Notes: a model not told the origin generated them from the letters alone. Counted from the stretch's first letter, positions 42,601 through 50,962 are shown. The stretch is 64,000 bases of DNA from JAVBTT01 sp031556035 (GCA_031556035.1 JAVBTT010000004.1:48872-112871); one strand, 5' to 3'. Numbers and translations are program-made.

Positions 42601-45600
42601 TCGCCGGATTCGGCTGTGATGACGGCCGTGCCGGCGGCAAGCGCTTTCATTTCGCCGTCAATGCGGCCGATGCTGACGACATCGGGATTGCTTGAGGTCC
42701 AGATCACTGTCTGGTCGCGAGTCGTGGCCGGCGCAACCGTGGCCTTGAGCGTCAGCGTGTCGCCGACGTCCAGCGCGGCAGTTGTCTTGTCCAGCGTGAT
42801 GCCGGTGGCCTTGTCCGGCCCGTAAATCTGGAGCTCGCGGACGGTGTAGCCCACAGTGGCTGCGGTGCCGACCATGCGGACATAGCGGGCTGTGACAGGC
42901 GCGAAAGAATACACGACTTCGTTGGCGTTGCTTCCGCTGGACGAGGCTCCGGAAATCGCCGTCCAGTCCGCTTCGTTTTCGGAGGACTCCAGAGAGAAGG
43001 TGCGTCCGTACTCTCTCGTGCCCCAGATGATTCTGGCCAGGTCAAACGTCCTGGCCTCGCCCAGGTCGACCGTCAGACTCCCTTCCTGACCGTCGGCCGA
43101 CGACCAGCCGGTGTCAAGCCTTCCGTCCACGGCATATCCCGCCGCGTAGCTCGGCTCGGGATAAACGTCGGCCCCTGTGTCGCCGCCGGCGTTCTTTTTG
43201 TAGACCTCTACCTCCGCGGCGGCGCCGAAGCGTCCGCCCACGGCGTCGGTGACGACAAACTGCAGGCCTGTCGCGTTGCTGACCGGCCGGAAGTTGACCA
43301 GCTTGGGCTGTCCGTCAGCCTGCCAGGTTCCGCCGGCGAGCCAGACGTTTCCGCTCGCGGTGACCGCGTACAGCGCGTAACCGGTCACGTCGCCGTCGCG
43401 TCCCTCGCGCTGCTGCGCGCCTTCTGGGAGCGGATAGTACTTGAACGCGCACACCGGCGCGGCTCCGCCCGCCCACGATATATTCAGGGAAATCGGGAAG
43501 CCTCTTCCGATGGCTGTTCTCCAGCCCATGAGCTCGTCTGCGATTTTGCCGTCTACGGCCAGAGGCGGCATGTATCCGCCGCCCGACTCGGAGTCGCCGT
43601 CGGCAGTATAGGCGCTCAGTCCGCTGATTTTATCAAGCAGAGTGCCGTCATTCTGCCAGACGCTGCTGCCTGTAGCGCTCTTGGCCTGGGCAATCGAATT
43701 GAGCACGATGTCCTTCTGGGTGCGGTATATCCAGACCTCGCGTCCGGACAGGAACCGCCCGGTGCTCGCGACCGCCTGCAGGCGTATATAGCGGGCCATT
43801 GTCGGGGCGAAGGTGATGGTGCGGGAGGTGAACTGTCCGGACTCGCCGGTCCAGCTCCAGCTGCCCGAAGCCACCTGATTGTAGTTTGTTCCGTCCATGC
43901 TCGTAAAGAGCCTGTACTGGCTGATGCAGCCGTTGGACTTCTCGGGGCGCGGCATGTACTCGAACGTGTCAACCATGTACAGCCCGTTCAGGTTGATATT
44001 CAGGTTGGCGTAATAACCCGTCCCGGGGTCGGCGCTGTGGAACTGCGTGTCAACGCTGCCGTCAACGCATAAGCCCGGGGCCTCTGTGCTGTACTGTCCC
44101 AGCGACGTGACTGCGCCGGTCGAGGTGTTCGTGCGGCTGAACGTGGCTGTCATGCCCGCCTTTGGCACGAGGAAGACGTTCGGATCCTCGGCAGTATAGC
44201 CGGTGACCGGCACGGTCCATCCGCTGGTCTCGCTGGTGTTTCTCGCCTTGATTCTGTACGTGTGGCTGGACTTGGGAGACAGGTCGGTGTGCTCGTAACC
44301 GCTGCTGACATACGAGACGATTCTCTGGCCGTCAATTTCCAGGTCATAGGCGGTCGCGCGCTCAACGGGCTCCCAGGAAATCCTGATCGCACTGTCGGAC
44401 ACCGTCGAGGCCCTGACGTTCTCGGGCAGAGGCAGTGAATTTTCCAGCTCCGGGGTCTTGTTGGCGAGATAACGGTCCACCCTGATCACGACATCCTCGT
44501 GAATGCTGATGGAGGGGGTCTTGACGTACAGAGTGCCTCCCCTGTCGTCGGCGCTGTAGAACCAGCCGCCCTCGGTGGAACTGTCGAGCGCTTCGGCGGA
44601 GCCGTAGAACTTCAGCTCCTCGTCGCCAAGCTTGACGACAGCAGGACTGTTCTTAGCGTGAATCTTCAGGAAGTTCTTGCGCTCGCTGACCTGGCCGGCA
44701 AAGCCGTTGCCCTGCGCGGCGCCGATGGTGACGGTCAGCGGGCCGGTGACGCCGGCCGCGGGCGCGTCGGACGTGATGAGGGTGTTGGCGAAGGCGTTTT
44801 CCGTCCGGAACTTCACGGTGTAGCCGTCGTCCTCATACAGGTTAAAGGTCGTCTTTCCCTCAGGGTACAGGTCGACAATCAGGGTATCGTTGACCTTCTT
44901 GCCGTTGTAATACTCCTGGCCGTCGTACAGCGATTCCTGATACATCGGGATGATGCCGCCGCCGCGCACAAACATCGGAAGGGTGTCGTATGGAGCGTCG
45001 ACGCTGATCGTCGTCGGGCCGAAGTACTCGGTGCCGCTCCAGTAGTCGACCCAACGGCCCTCTGGCAGATAGATGTTGTTTCGGACGGTGGCTCTCGGAT
45101 CGTAAACCGGCGCCGCGAGCATCCAGTCGCCCGACATATACTGGTACTGCGTCCTGCTGTCGTATGTGTTCGGATCGTCGGGGAAGTCATAGACCATCGG
45201 GCGCACAATCGGCGAGCCCTTCAGGTATGCCTGCCTGGCGTACGAGTAAATGTACGGCACCAGCTGCATCTTCAGCTTGGCGTACTTGCGGTTTATCTCG
45301 ATCTCCTCTGCCGTGAAGTGGTACTGCGAGGAGGGGCGCTTGTCCGACGTGGCGCGGATGCCAGAGGCCGGATTGGCGCTGGAGTATGTGGTGCTGTTGC
45401 CCCAGTTGCTCATCGCGATGTTTGTCGGGACAAGCAGCTTCATCTGGAAGTCGCGCACATAGACGCCGGGGTTGTCGTTGAAGATTGCGCCGGCGTCGCT
45501 GGTGGAGACCGGATAGCCCGACATGCCGGCTCCTGTGATTGTCGGAATGTGGTACTGGATGTAGTCGTCGGTGCCGCTCTGGTCACCGCTCCACAGCGTC

Positions 45601-47099
45601 GTGTAGCGCTGTCCGCCAGCCCAGCCGTACACCGTGACAATCATGCCTCGCTCGTTGGTGCGGCCCTCGATGTTGTTGAGCATCTGATTGAAGATGCCCA
45701 TGTCGCCCTTCAGGCCCTTCTGACTCGACCAGCCCACGTCTATCTTGTACAGACGGACGCCCCAGTCCACGGTCTGGGCGGTGATTTCTTTGTTGAAAGC
45801 TTCAAGCTTGACCGCGTCGGACGCTCCGGACGGATAGCCGTATGTATAGTTGGCGCTTGTGTAGTTCTGAGGCTGGCCGACCCAGAGGCCGGTGCGGATG
45901 TTGTGCTCCATCAGACCGGCTGCGGCGGCGCCGAGGCTTCCGCCCGGATGGGTCTGCTTGTTGTACTCGCAGCCGTAGCCGTCATTGGGCAGGAACCAGT
46001 TCGCCGGCATGTCGCGGTCAAGATACCATGTTTTGTAGTCCTGCACTACGCCGACCGTGCCGTTTTCGCGCCAGAAGCCGCCGTACGGCTCCTGCGGCGC
46101 GGAGTATCCCTGGGAATCCTTCGGATTGCCGCCCTCGGCGGTCGTGTCGCTGATCTGGCGGTAGGCTCCGGCGTCGCCGGTTCCGATGCCCCAGCGCGGG
46201 ATCATGGCCGGGCGTCCGGTCAGCTCTGTGTAGCCGTCTAGAATGCCCTCAAACGAGGGGCCATAGAAGTAGAAGGCGTCAAAGCGTCTCTCGTTGTGGG
46301 TCTCCTCGGTGACCGAGTTCGAACGAAAGTCGTAGACGCCGTTTTTATATGTATTGCGGAATACTCCGAAGCCGCTTGTGCTCATGTAGAAAGGCACGGG
46401 AGACGGAGCGGTGCCCACGCCCCAGCCGCTGCGGGAAATGCTGATCGAGCGGCCCTTGTGCGAGAAATATCCGACCTGCATGCCGCCGCCAAAGAAGTAC
46501 TCATCCTCATCGGTGGCCATGACCTGCGTGGTCGCGCCCGAGGCGCGCGTGATAGGCTGGGCCTCTTTCCAGACCGTGTTGCCGTCCGCGTCAAGCATCT
46601 CAAAGCAGAAGGGATCCTTATAAGCCCTGAGCTTCAGAGTCGGGGTTGCAAACTCGTAATACGCCGGCGCCTCTGTGCCGCTGACGCTCGGCATGGAACC
46701 GAAGTCCTTCTTCGCGACTATCTCAAGGTCCTGAGCGCTGGTTATGCCTCCGAGATCCCACTTCTGGGACTCCGGAAGGTCAGACGCGTCCGTCTCGGTG
46801 AACTCGCCCGTACCGCCGTCAGCCATCCAGATGCGGAACAGGTCGTTCTTATAGAATACCACTCTTACCTTTTCTCCGTTGACCGTTGTAAACAAATACG
46901 CCCGTGTGTTTGGATTCTCGCCCATAAAAGCAGAATCCTCCGCAAACGAGGACACCGCGCCTATAGGCGCACCGGTGGCCGCCAGGGCGGTGAAGATTCC
47001 TGAAGGCAGGAATTGCGAAATAAGTACAAGCGTCAACAGAATTGAGAAGACTCTTTTCAGCAGCGTGCTTCCGGTATTTGCTTTTGTGGATTTCAACAA
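39693..47099 (-). CDS. Giant secreted multidomain GH31 glycosidase
   Basis: 2,468 residues from TTG 47099, seven nt after AGGAGG; an upstream ATG at 47126 lacks a site. Signal peptide (VFSILLTLVLISQF, cut near ALA). GH31 catalytic part to ~875: nucleophile Asp ~454 in LYKIDVGW, acid/base Asp ~506 in LWSGDQSG, plus TVYGWAGGQRY. These motifs resemble the GH31 branch I recall as alpha-N-acetylgalactosaminidases. Then FN3 (~890-970), F5/8C/CBM32-like (~985-1125), a second related domain (~1130-1300), another F5/8C (~1310-1430), two BIG2 (~1430-1595), four InlB-type repeats (~1690-1975), LamG (~1985-2180), an Ig-like domain (~2185-2290) and an unassigned C-terminus. There is no LPxTG or SLH anchor, so release or binding through the CBMs is expected. 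Confidence 0.92.
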   Translation of the reverse strand: MLKSTKANTGSTLLKRVFSILLTLVLISQFLPSGIFTALAATGAPIGAVSSFAEDSAFMGENPNTRAYLFTTVNGEKVRVVFYKNDLFRIWMADGGTGEFTETDASDLPESQKWDLGGITSAQDLEIVAKKDFGSMPSVSGTEAPAYYEFATPTLKLRAYKDPFCFEMLDADGNTVWKEAQPITRASGATTQVMATDEDEYFFGGGMQVGYFSHKGRSISISRSGWGVGTAPSPVPFYMSTSGFGVFRNTYKNGVYDFRSNSVTEETHNERRFDAFYFYGPSFEGILDGYTELTGRPAMIPRWGIGTGDAGAYRQISDTTAEGGNPKDSQGYSAPQEPYGGFWRENGTVGVVQDYKTWYLDRDMPANWFLPNDGYGCEYNKQTHPGGSLGAAAAGLMEHNIRTGLWVGQPQNYTSANYTYGYPSGASDAVKLEAFNKEITAQTVDWGVRLYKIDVGWSSQKGLKGDMGIFNQMLNNIEGRTNERGMIVTVYGWAGGQRYTTLWSGDQSGTDDYIQYHIPTITGAGMSGYPVSTSDAGAIFNDNPGVYVRDFQMKLLVPTNIAMSNWGNSTTYSSANPASGIRATSDKRPSSQYHFTAEEIEINRKYAKLKMQLVPYIYSYARQAYLKGSPIVRPMVYDFPDDPNTYDSRTQYQYMSGDWMLAAPVYDPRATVRNNIYLPEGRWVDYWSGTEYFGPTTISVDAPYDTLPMFVRGGGIIPMYQESLYDGQEYYNGKKVNDTLIVDLYPEGKTTFNLYEDDGYTVKFRTENAFANTLITSDAPAAGVTGPLTVTIGAAQGNGFAGQVSERKNFLKIHAKNSPAVVKLGDEELKFYGSAEALDSSTEGGWFYSADDRGGTLYVKTPSISIHEDVVIRVDRYLANKTPELENSLPLPENVRASTVSDSAIRISWEPVERATAYDLEIDGQRIVSYVSSGYEHTDLSPKSSHTYRIKARNTSETSGWTVPVTGYTAEDPNVFLVPKAGMTATFSRTNTSTGAVTSLGQYSTEAPGLCVDGSVDTQFHSADPGTGYYANLNINLNGLYMVDTFEYMPRPEKSNGCISQYRLFTSMDGTNYNQVASGSWSWTGESGQFTSRTITFAPTMARYIRLQAVASTGRFLSGREVWIYRTQKDIVLNSIAQAKSATGSSVWQNDGTLLDKISGLSAYTADGDSESGGGYMPPLAVDGKIADELMGWRTAIGRGFPISLNISWAGGAAPVCAFKYYPLPEGAQQREGRDGDVTGYALYAVTASGNVWLAGGTWQADGQPKLVNFRPVSNATGLQFVVTDAVGGRFGAAAEVEVYKKNAGGDTGADVYPEPSYAAGYAVDGRLDTGWSSADGQEGSLTVDLGEARTFDLARIIWGTREYGRTFSLESSENEADWTAISGASSSGSNANEVVYSFAPVTARYVRMVGTAATVGYTVRELQIYGPDKATGITLDKTTAALDVGDTLTLKATVAPATTRDQTVIWTSSNPDVVSIGRIDGEMKALAAGTAVITAESGEIPGLTATCSVTVSEVSVDSIVMNKDSLVLAMGETFQLEASIRPAKAANNAISWDSENPAIVRVSHNGFVTAVLKGETAVTATAQSKSGATAVTVTDLKSVSLDNSAGKMVVTFDAIPDRVLAILFSATCNDGKGVKPMDIYNMTVDRESNSVTFDYIPFLPNSQQRVDVSVRYKHSTVVGTEVPVAQAYTVTFDNQGADILSDPTFIVVSSPATTVGQLPVAPVRNGFSFAGWFTQPGGLGEPFLADTPVTGDTTVYAKWVGVPRTVTFVSNGGSAVEPVTVENGALLAKPADPTRAYFLFVGWYKDAALTTPWNFASDVVMSDITLYAKWILAGTVTFESNGGSYVAPYVNIPTGTTIPEPATPTRDGFTFVGWYRNQAFTSKWNFATDILMSSITLYARWVETGTSTVTFNSLGGNSLQPMIVANGQMLTKLPTPARANYVFNGWYKDESCTQAWQLLSDVVVADITLYAGWIAPLFTYGFESAGELEITGQPYAVVAKSATAEFSAGTGLKGGGSLHSAANNSYIRVDANNFLYRSGVMTMPFTVSMWIKPAAVNRQQYLFTCSSGDDWLLLRDGGYLGSYYFGSGNDTYSHTPIRANEWTLVTATVSSSNVTYYLNGAQVAQTSAASWLGNNAGFFAFGGKSNSTSSTGCFTGYMDQIHFFNRTLTADQVKALYLQEVPPVIAVTSNPAATTGLYEGESATLFVSASATPDVELSYQWYSASGIADFNGQAIEGAVDSSFAVPSTLTAGNYYYYCVISAEGAVPVKSTMATVSVAAQDFIVKVDPRAKILVAGCAANITVEVTAKNPVAGDVYAAIYDQDGVELYSVKIVDGKGTIRADMIPNSENDRTFTVRAYAEGAAPSSNIEEISVVSPVDLWTPKTVLTQEGFVSAIRFGGKISFKDTGSVKLTVGANTQTLAKSSYSVANDSIVFKSPLANEGKLVIAGLKYYELFPSYSFTFTVTMP

Positions 47100-47248
47100 G
47101 TGTATACCTCCTCTTCTTTCATCCATGTCCGTTATCGGGCAGCAAGCCCCTTTGGTAATAACCGCTTGACCAGCAGCACCTCCGTTTCATGGTGAATCTG
47201 TACAGAATGCAGGTGCGCACAACGCGCATTACCTAATATTACCTACAA

Positions 47249-47308
47249 AGTATAGCAGTAACAGCCAATTTTGTATTTAGATTATTGTATTAGCTTTTTG
47301 CACTTTTT
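47249..47308 (-). promoter_or_regulatory. GH31 promoter with shared 12-bp activator motif
   Basis: An extended -10, TGCTATACT (TATACT at 47249-47254), has no good -35 box, as expected for an activated promoter. The motif TTTGCACTTTTT (47297-47308) lies about 43 bp upstream of the -10, identical in sequence and orientation to 39524-39535 before the amidohydrolase gene. Confidence 0.55.
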
Positions 47309-47455
47309 CACTATTATTGCCCTTTATCTCCGAGTTGTTTAGTGGATTTTTTACAGCAAAAACCGCATGCGCTTCACAACATTGCCGCGCCCTGCATTCC
47401 GGTTGTGCGTCTTGAGTGTTCATGCGTTTTCCCGTGGTATATTGGGCCGCCGCTG

Positions 47456-47484
47456 TTGACTATAGCCCTCCCGTAACGTATAAT
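47456..47484 (+). promoter_or_regulatory. Promoter of the DHHW/MBOAT operon
   Basis: TTGACT (47456-47461), 17 bp, perfect TATAAT (47479-47484), 39 bp before the start codon. Confidence 0.8.
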
Positions 47485-47522
47485 TACTCAAAAACAAAAC
47501 CACTCGCGGAAGGGGACCGCTT

Positions 47523-48788
47523 ATGTGTAAAAAAGAAAAAGTCGCCGAGCTCGCGTTTGTATGCGCCGTATCGCTGATAAGCCTTTCCCTGCTTGTCAAC
47601 CTCGCGCTGGTCGTCCTGGGGGTTGTCCCGTACAACACCGCCGACCTCGGCAGCTCGGAGACCGCCGTTCCCTATACGGGGCGCTTTCTCCCGGCCTATC
47701 AGAACTTGTTTGAAAAGGGACGGGTTGCCGTCACCAACGTCGCCAACAGGCAGTTTCCGGGGTATGTGGGACTGCTTGAGGCGGAAAGAGGCGCGGCGGG
47801 CCTGCTGGACAAGGGGCTTTACGAGCTGGCCCTCGGGGGGAAATACGAGCTTTTGCCGGCAAGGGCCGCCGACAATGAGACCATATACATACACAGGGAC
47901 GAGGACTACCTTGTCAGGATACTCACTTACAAAAACGCGGACAAGCTTGTGCGGAGCTCGATGGAGCTTGTAAATTCCGCAGCCGCCAGGAATCCCGGCA
48001 CGTCCTTCGGATTTTACATAGTACCGTCGCCTTCTGACAATGGGGTTCTGTCAAAATACGAACCGCTGCTTGGGGACATGCCCGACTACACGGTGGTGGC
48101 CCTCGGCCTGCTGAGCCCGGATATCGCCGGTGGGCAGCTCGAATATGACGATATGGACGGCTTCCGGGAATATTTCTTCAACAGTGACCACCACTGGAAC
48201 TACACGGGCGCGTACCGGGGCTACAGGGACATCCTTGAGCTGATGCGGCAAAAAAACCCCGATATCGGCCGGCCGCTCGCCGCGGGGGAGCGCCGCGTGC
48301 TCGACCCGGATTTCAGGGGCTCGCTGTCCCGGCGCACCGCGACGGACTCGGTACGCGACGAGCTGTATGATTTCTCGATTGAGCTCCCGCCGCACTCGGC
48401 GGGATTTATGGAGTCCGATATGAGCGTTCGCGAGTACGACACCGCCTTCCCAAACAGGCAGGCGTTTTTAAGCGGGGAGACGTGGCGCTATAAGTACATG
48501 AACACCTACGCCGTGCTGTTCCGCAACGACTATCCGATGGTGACCTACGACTTCGGAGGCAGTACAGGGCGCAGCCTTCTGCTGCTCGGCGACTCCGCCA
48601 CGAACTGCATGGAGAGCCTGCTGGCCAGCCACTACGACAGAACCTACAGCGTCGACCTGAGGTTTTACAAAAGCTTTAGGCTGGACGCATTTATTGAGGA
48701 GCGCGGCGTCACCGACGTGGTCTTCCTCTATACAAGCCCGGCGCTGTATACAATAGGCAGCGGCTTCCGGGCCATGCTGGAGGGGTAG
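47523..48788 (+). CDS. DHHW/AlgX-like extracellular acetylation partner
   Basis: 421 residues; GGAAGGGG precedes the ATG. One N-terminal membrane anchor (about residues 9-33) and an SGNH-like extracytoplasmic domain. NSDHHWNYTGAYRGYRDI is the DHHW signature, and LLLLGDSATNCMESLLASHY looks like the SGNH serine block (GDS). Such proteins work with an MBOAT O-acetyltransferase (encoded 2 bp downstream) to transfer acetyl groups onto exported polysaccharide. The target polymer is unknown. Confidence 0.87.
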   Translation: MCKKEKVAELAFVCAVSLISLSLLVNLALVVLGVVPYNTADLGSSETAVPYTGRFLPAYQNLFEKGRVAVTNVANRQFPGYVGLLEAERGAAGLLDKGLYELALGGKYELLPARAADNETIYIHRDEDYLVRILTYKNADKLVRSSMELVNSAAARNPGTSFGFYIVPSPSDNGVLSKYEPLLGDMPDYTVVALGLLSPDIAGGQLEYDDMDGFREYFFNSDHHWNYTGAYRGYRDILELMRQKNPDIGRPLAAGERRVLDPDFRGSLSRRTATDSVRDELYDFSIELPPHSAGFMESDMSVREYDTAFPNRQAFLSGETWRYKYMNTYAVLFRNDYPMVTYDFGGSTGRSLLLLGDSATNCMESLLASHYDRTYSVDLRFYKSFRLDAFIEERGVTDVVFLYTSPALYTIGSGFRAMLEG

Positions 48789-48790
48789 CC

Positions 48791-50191
48791 ATGCTGTTTT
48801 CGAGTATTGAGTTCATCTTCCTGTTTTTGCCGTGCTTTTTTATAGTGTATTATCTGCTGAAAAAAACCTCCCACAGGAACATATTCCTGCTGCTTGCCTC
48901 GCTGTTTTTTTACGCCTGGGGGGAGCACGGCTATGTGTTCCTGATGATGTTCTTCATCGCGCTGAACTACCTGATGGCGGTCATAATAGACAGGGGATGG
49001 CATCCCAGGGCGGTGCTGGCGTTCACGGTCGCCGCCAACCTGCTGCTGATAGGCTTTTACAAGTACGCGGACTTTTTTATCGGCACGTTCAACTCCCTGT
49101 TCGCAACCTCATTCCCGCTGCCCCACATCCCGCTGCCTCTTGGAATATCGTTTTTCACCTTCCAGACCATGTCCTACGTCATCGATGTGTACCGGGGAGA
49201 CACAAAGGTTCAGAAAAACATTCTGTACCTGGGTGAATACGTCTCCAGCTTCCCGCAGCTTGTCGCCGGCCCGATTGTGCGCTACCGGACGGTCGCCGAG
49301 GAGATCGGGGAGCGCGGAGCGTCGCTCGGAGACATGGCGTACGGTCTGCGGCGGTTTATATTTGGCCTGGCCAAAAAGGTGATAATCGCGAACAACGTAG
49401 CCGCGCTGTGCGACACGATATTCAAGGGGACGCCGCAGGAATACGGCGCGGTCGGCGCCTGGGCTGGGATGCTGGCCTACACGATGCAGATATACTTCGA
49501 CTTCTCCGGCTACTCCGACATGGCCATCGGCATGGGCCGCATGATGGGCTTCCATTTCCTCGAGAATTTCAACTATCCCTATGTGGCCAGGTCGATCACC
49601 GACTTCTGGCGCAGATGGCATATCTCGCTGTCCACCTTCTTTCGCGACTACCTCTATATACCGCTGGGCGGAAACCGCGTCAAAAAGGGCAGGTGGATTT
49701 TCAACCTGCTGGTCGTCTGGCTGCTGACCGGGCTGTGGCACGGCGCGAGCTGGAACTTTGTCGCCTGGGGCGTATACTATGGCATTATACTTGTGGTTGA
49801 AAAGCTGCTTATCGGCAAATATCTTGAAAAATGCGGACGGGTAGTCCAGCATGTATACACGATGTTTCTTGTGATCGTCGGCTGGGTAATATTCAGAATG
49901 GAGAGCATGGGCTCCATTCTGGATGTGCTGTCCTCGATGTTCGGGAGAAACGGCGCCGGGTCGGTTAGCTTCTTTGTAAGCTCGCAGGCGCTCCAGGGCA
50001 AATACGCGCTGGCGCTGCTGCTGGCGGTTCTGTTCTGCACACCCGCGCTGACAAAGACGCTGTTCCGGAAGGCCGAGACCTCGGTCACGGCCAAGGTCTG
50101 CCTGAACGCCGCGACAGTAGCGCTACTGCTCATAAGCGTGCTGCTGCTGGTCTCCTCGTCGTATAATCCGTTTATATATTTCAGGTTTTAG
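48791..50191 (+). CDS. MBOAT O-acyltransferase (AlgI/DltB-like)
   Basis: 466 residues, about ten to twelve membrane helices. MBOAT hallmarks: IPLPLGISFFTFQTMSYVID, SITDFWRRWHISLSTFFRDY (the conserved WRRWH) and GLWHGASWNFVAWGVYYG with the catalytic His. It moves acetyl from a cytoplasmic donor across the membrane to a polysaccharide acceptor with the DHHW protein as partner. Two-gene operon. Confidence 0.95.
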   Translation: MLFSSIEFIFLFLPCFFIVYYLLKKTSHRNIFLLLASLFFYAWGEHGYVFLMMFFIALNYLMAVIIDRGWHPRAVLAFTVAANLLLIGFYKYADFFIGTFNSLFATSFPLPHIPLPLGISFFTFQTMSYVIDVYRGDTKVQKNILYLGEYVSSFPQLVAGPIVRYRTVAEEIGERGASLGDMAYGLRRFIFGLAKKVIIANNVAALCDTIFKGTPQEYGAVGAWAGMLAYTMQIYFDFSGYSDMAIGMGRMMGFHFLENFNYPYVARSITDFWRRWHISLSTFFRDYLYIPLGGNRVKKGRWIFNLLVVWLLTGLWHGASWNFVAWGVYYGIILVVEKLLIGKYLEKCGRVVQHVYTMFLVIVGWVIFRMESMGSILDVLSSMFGRNGAGSVSFFVSSQALQGKYALALLLAVLFCTPALTKTLFRKAETSVTAKVCLNAATVALLLISVLLLVSSSYNPFIYFRF

Positions 50192-50217
50192 AGATAAAGG
50201 GATCCAGAGCCCTACGG

Positions 50218-50492
50218 CCAGGTAAGCCGTCTGACGGCGGAGTTCGAACGCCGAGAGCCATTGTGTCTTGCGACCCGGACTGCCGAAAGCCGCGCACCCG
50301 GCGTTTCGAGCGCAGTCAGAGAATTTGTCGGTAAGTCATCCCATCGTATTGGGGAAAAGGATTCTTAAGGAAAAACCGTCAGGTTTTCTCTTAAGCCGCG
50401 CTTTGGTTACTTTGCCGCGGTGGGCAAAGTAACGCCCTCGTCCCCCGCAGGGGGAAAAGGGTTACGGCGGACGGCCAATGGCCGCCCCTACA
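50218..50492 (+). repeat. Copy A of a structured dispersed repeat (~275 bp)
   Basis: This element is about three quarters identical, by eye, to the reverse complement of 56540-56816. Shared landmarks are CCAGGTAAGCCGTCTGACGG at one end and GGCCGCCCCTACAA at the other. Inside are three hairpins: CTTAAGGAAAAACC/GGTTTTCTCTTAAG (loop GTCA), GTTACTTTGCC/GGCAAAGTAAC, and GGCC-rich arms near the right end. It fills most of the 413-bp gap after the MBOAT gene, starting 26 bp past the stop. It has no open frame that both copies conserve. Confidence 0.8.
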
Positions 50493-50604
50493 AAGAATGG
50501 GGGCTCGGCCGGCTCCATTCTTCGCTATTGCCTCACCGCCCAAATTATGATAAACTTCCCTTGTCATAAAAGCGGTAAAAAAAAGGCGGGTTTTAGGCGG
50601 TAAT

Positions 50605-50886
50605 ATGGACATTTCAAAAAGAACACTGAAGATTTTAATAGCTATTAGCGGTTTCTTGCTGATCAACAGGTTATTCCGGATATATCAGGCGTTTTATTTC
50701 ATCCTAAATGAAATGCCAAATGAATCCAACAGCGTCGGTATTATTGGGGGCATGGATGGTCCGACCGCAATATTTTTAGCAAGCAAATTATTGCCTCACT
50801 TAATACTTCCATTGCTATGCTTTTTACTTGAAATTTTCTTATATCTTTATGTTCTTATAAAGTCTGTTAAAGCAGTTAAAAAATAG
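50605..50886 (+). CDS. Small membrane protein with OadB/GcdB-like GGxDGPTAIF signature
   Basis: 93 residues, two membrane helices (about 8-30 and 60-85). Between them is SVGIIGGMDGPTAIFLASK, almost the SxGIIGGADGPTxIF motif of sodium-pumping decarboxylase beta subunits (OadB, GcdB), which are about 400 residues with many helices. So this is a tiny protein carrying only the signature. I have seen such short proteins in Firmicutes annotations; their function is not known. The gene is much AT-richer than its surroundings, and its ribosome binding site is weak (GGCGG). Confidence 0.7.
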   Translation: MDISKRTLKILIAISGFLLINRLFRIYQAFYFILNEMPNESNSVGIIGGMDGPTAIFLASKLLPHLILPLLCFLLEIFLYLYVLIKSVKAVKK

Positions 50887-50962
50887 TATGATCCTCGCCT
50901 CTTACTGCTCCGGAGCATATCCCGAAATCCCGACTTTTTCTCACTCTGAAGGAGGAGTATAC

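Larger units (their letters stand above)
47100..47522. other. 423-bp divergent intergenic region between GH31 and the DHHW gene
   Basis: It contains the GH31 leader and promoter (47249-47308), AT-rich sequence and, at its right end, the promoter of the acetylation operon. The long GH31 leader (about 140 nt) has no convincing hairpin. No gene is supported here. Confidence 0.7.

Noticed and set aside
40611..46241. Two plus-strand frames of about 600 codons each inside the GH31 gene
   Set aside because: Shadows of the codon bias of the GH31 gene on the opposite strand; no ribosome binding sites or domains.
47119..47190. Possible 23-codon upstream ORF in the GH31 leader
   Set aside because: It starts with ATG and ends just before the GH31 start, but has no Shine-Dalgarno site and no recognisable leader-peptide feature.
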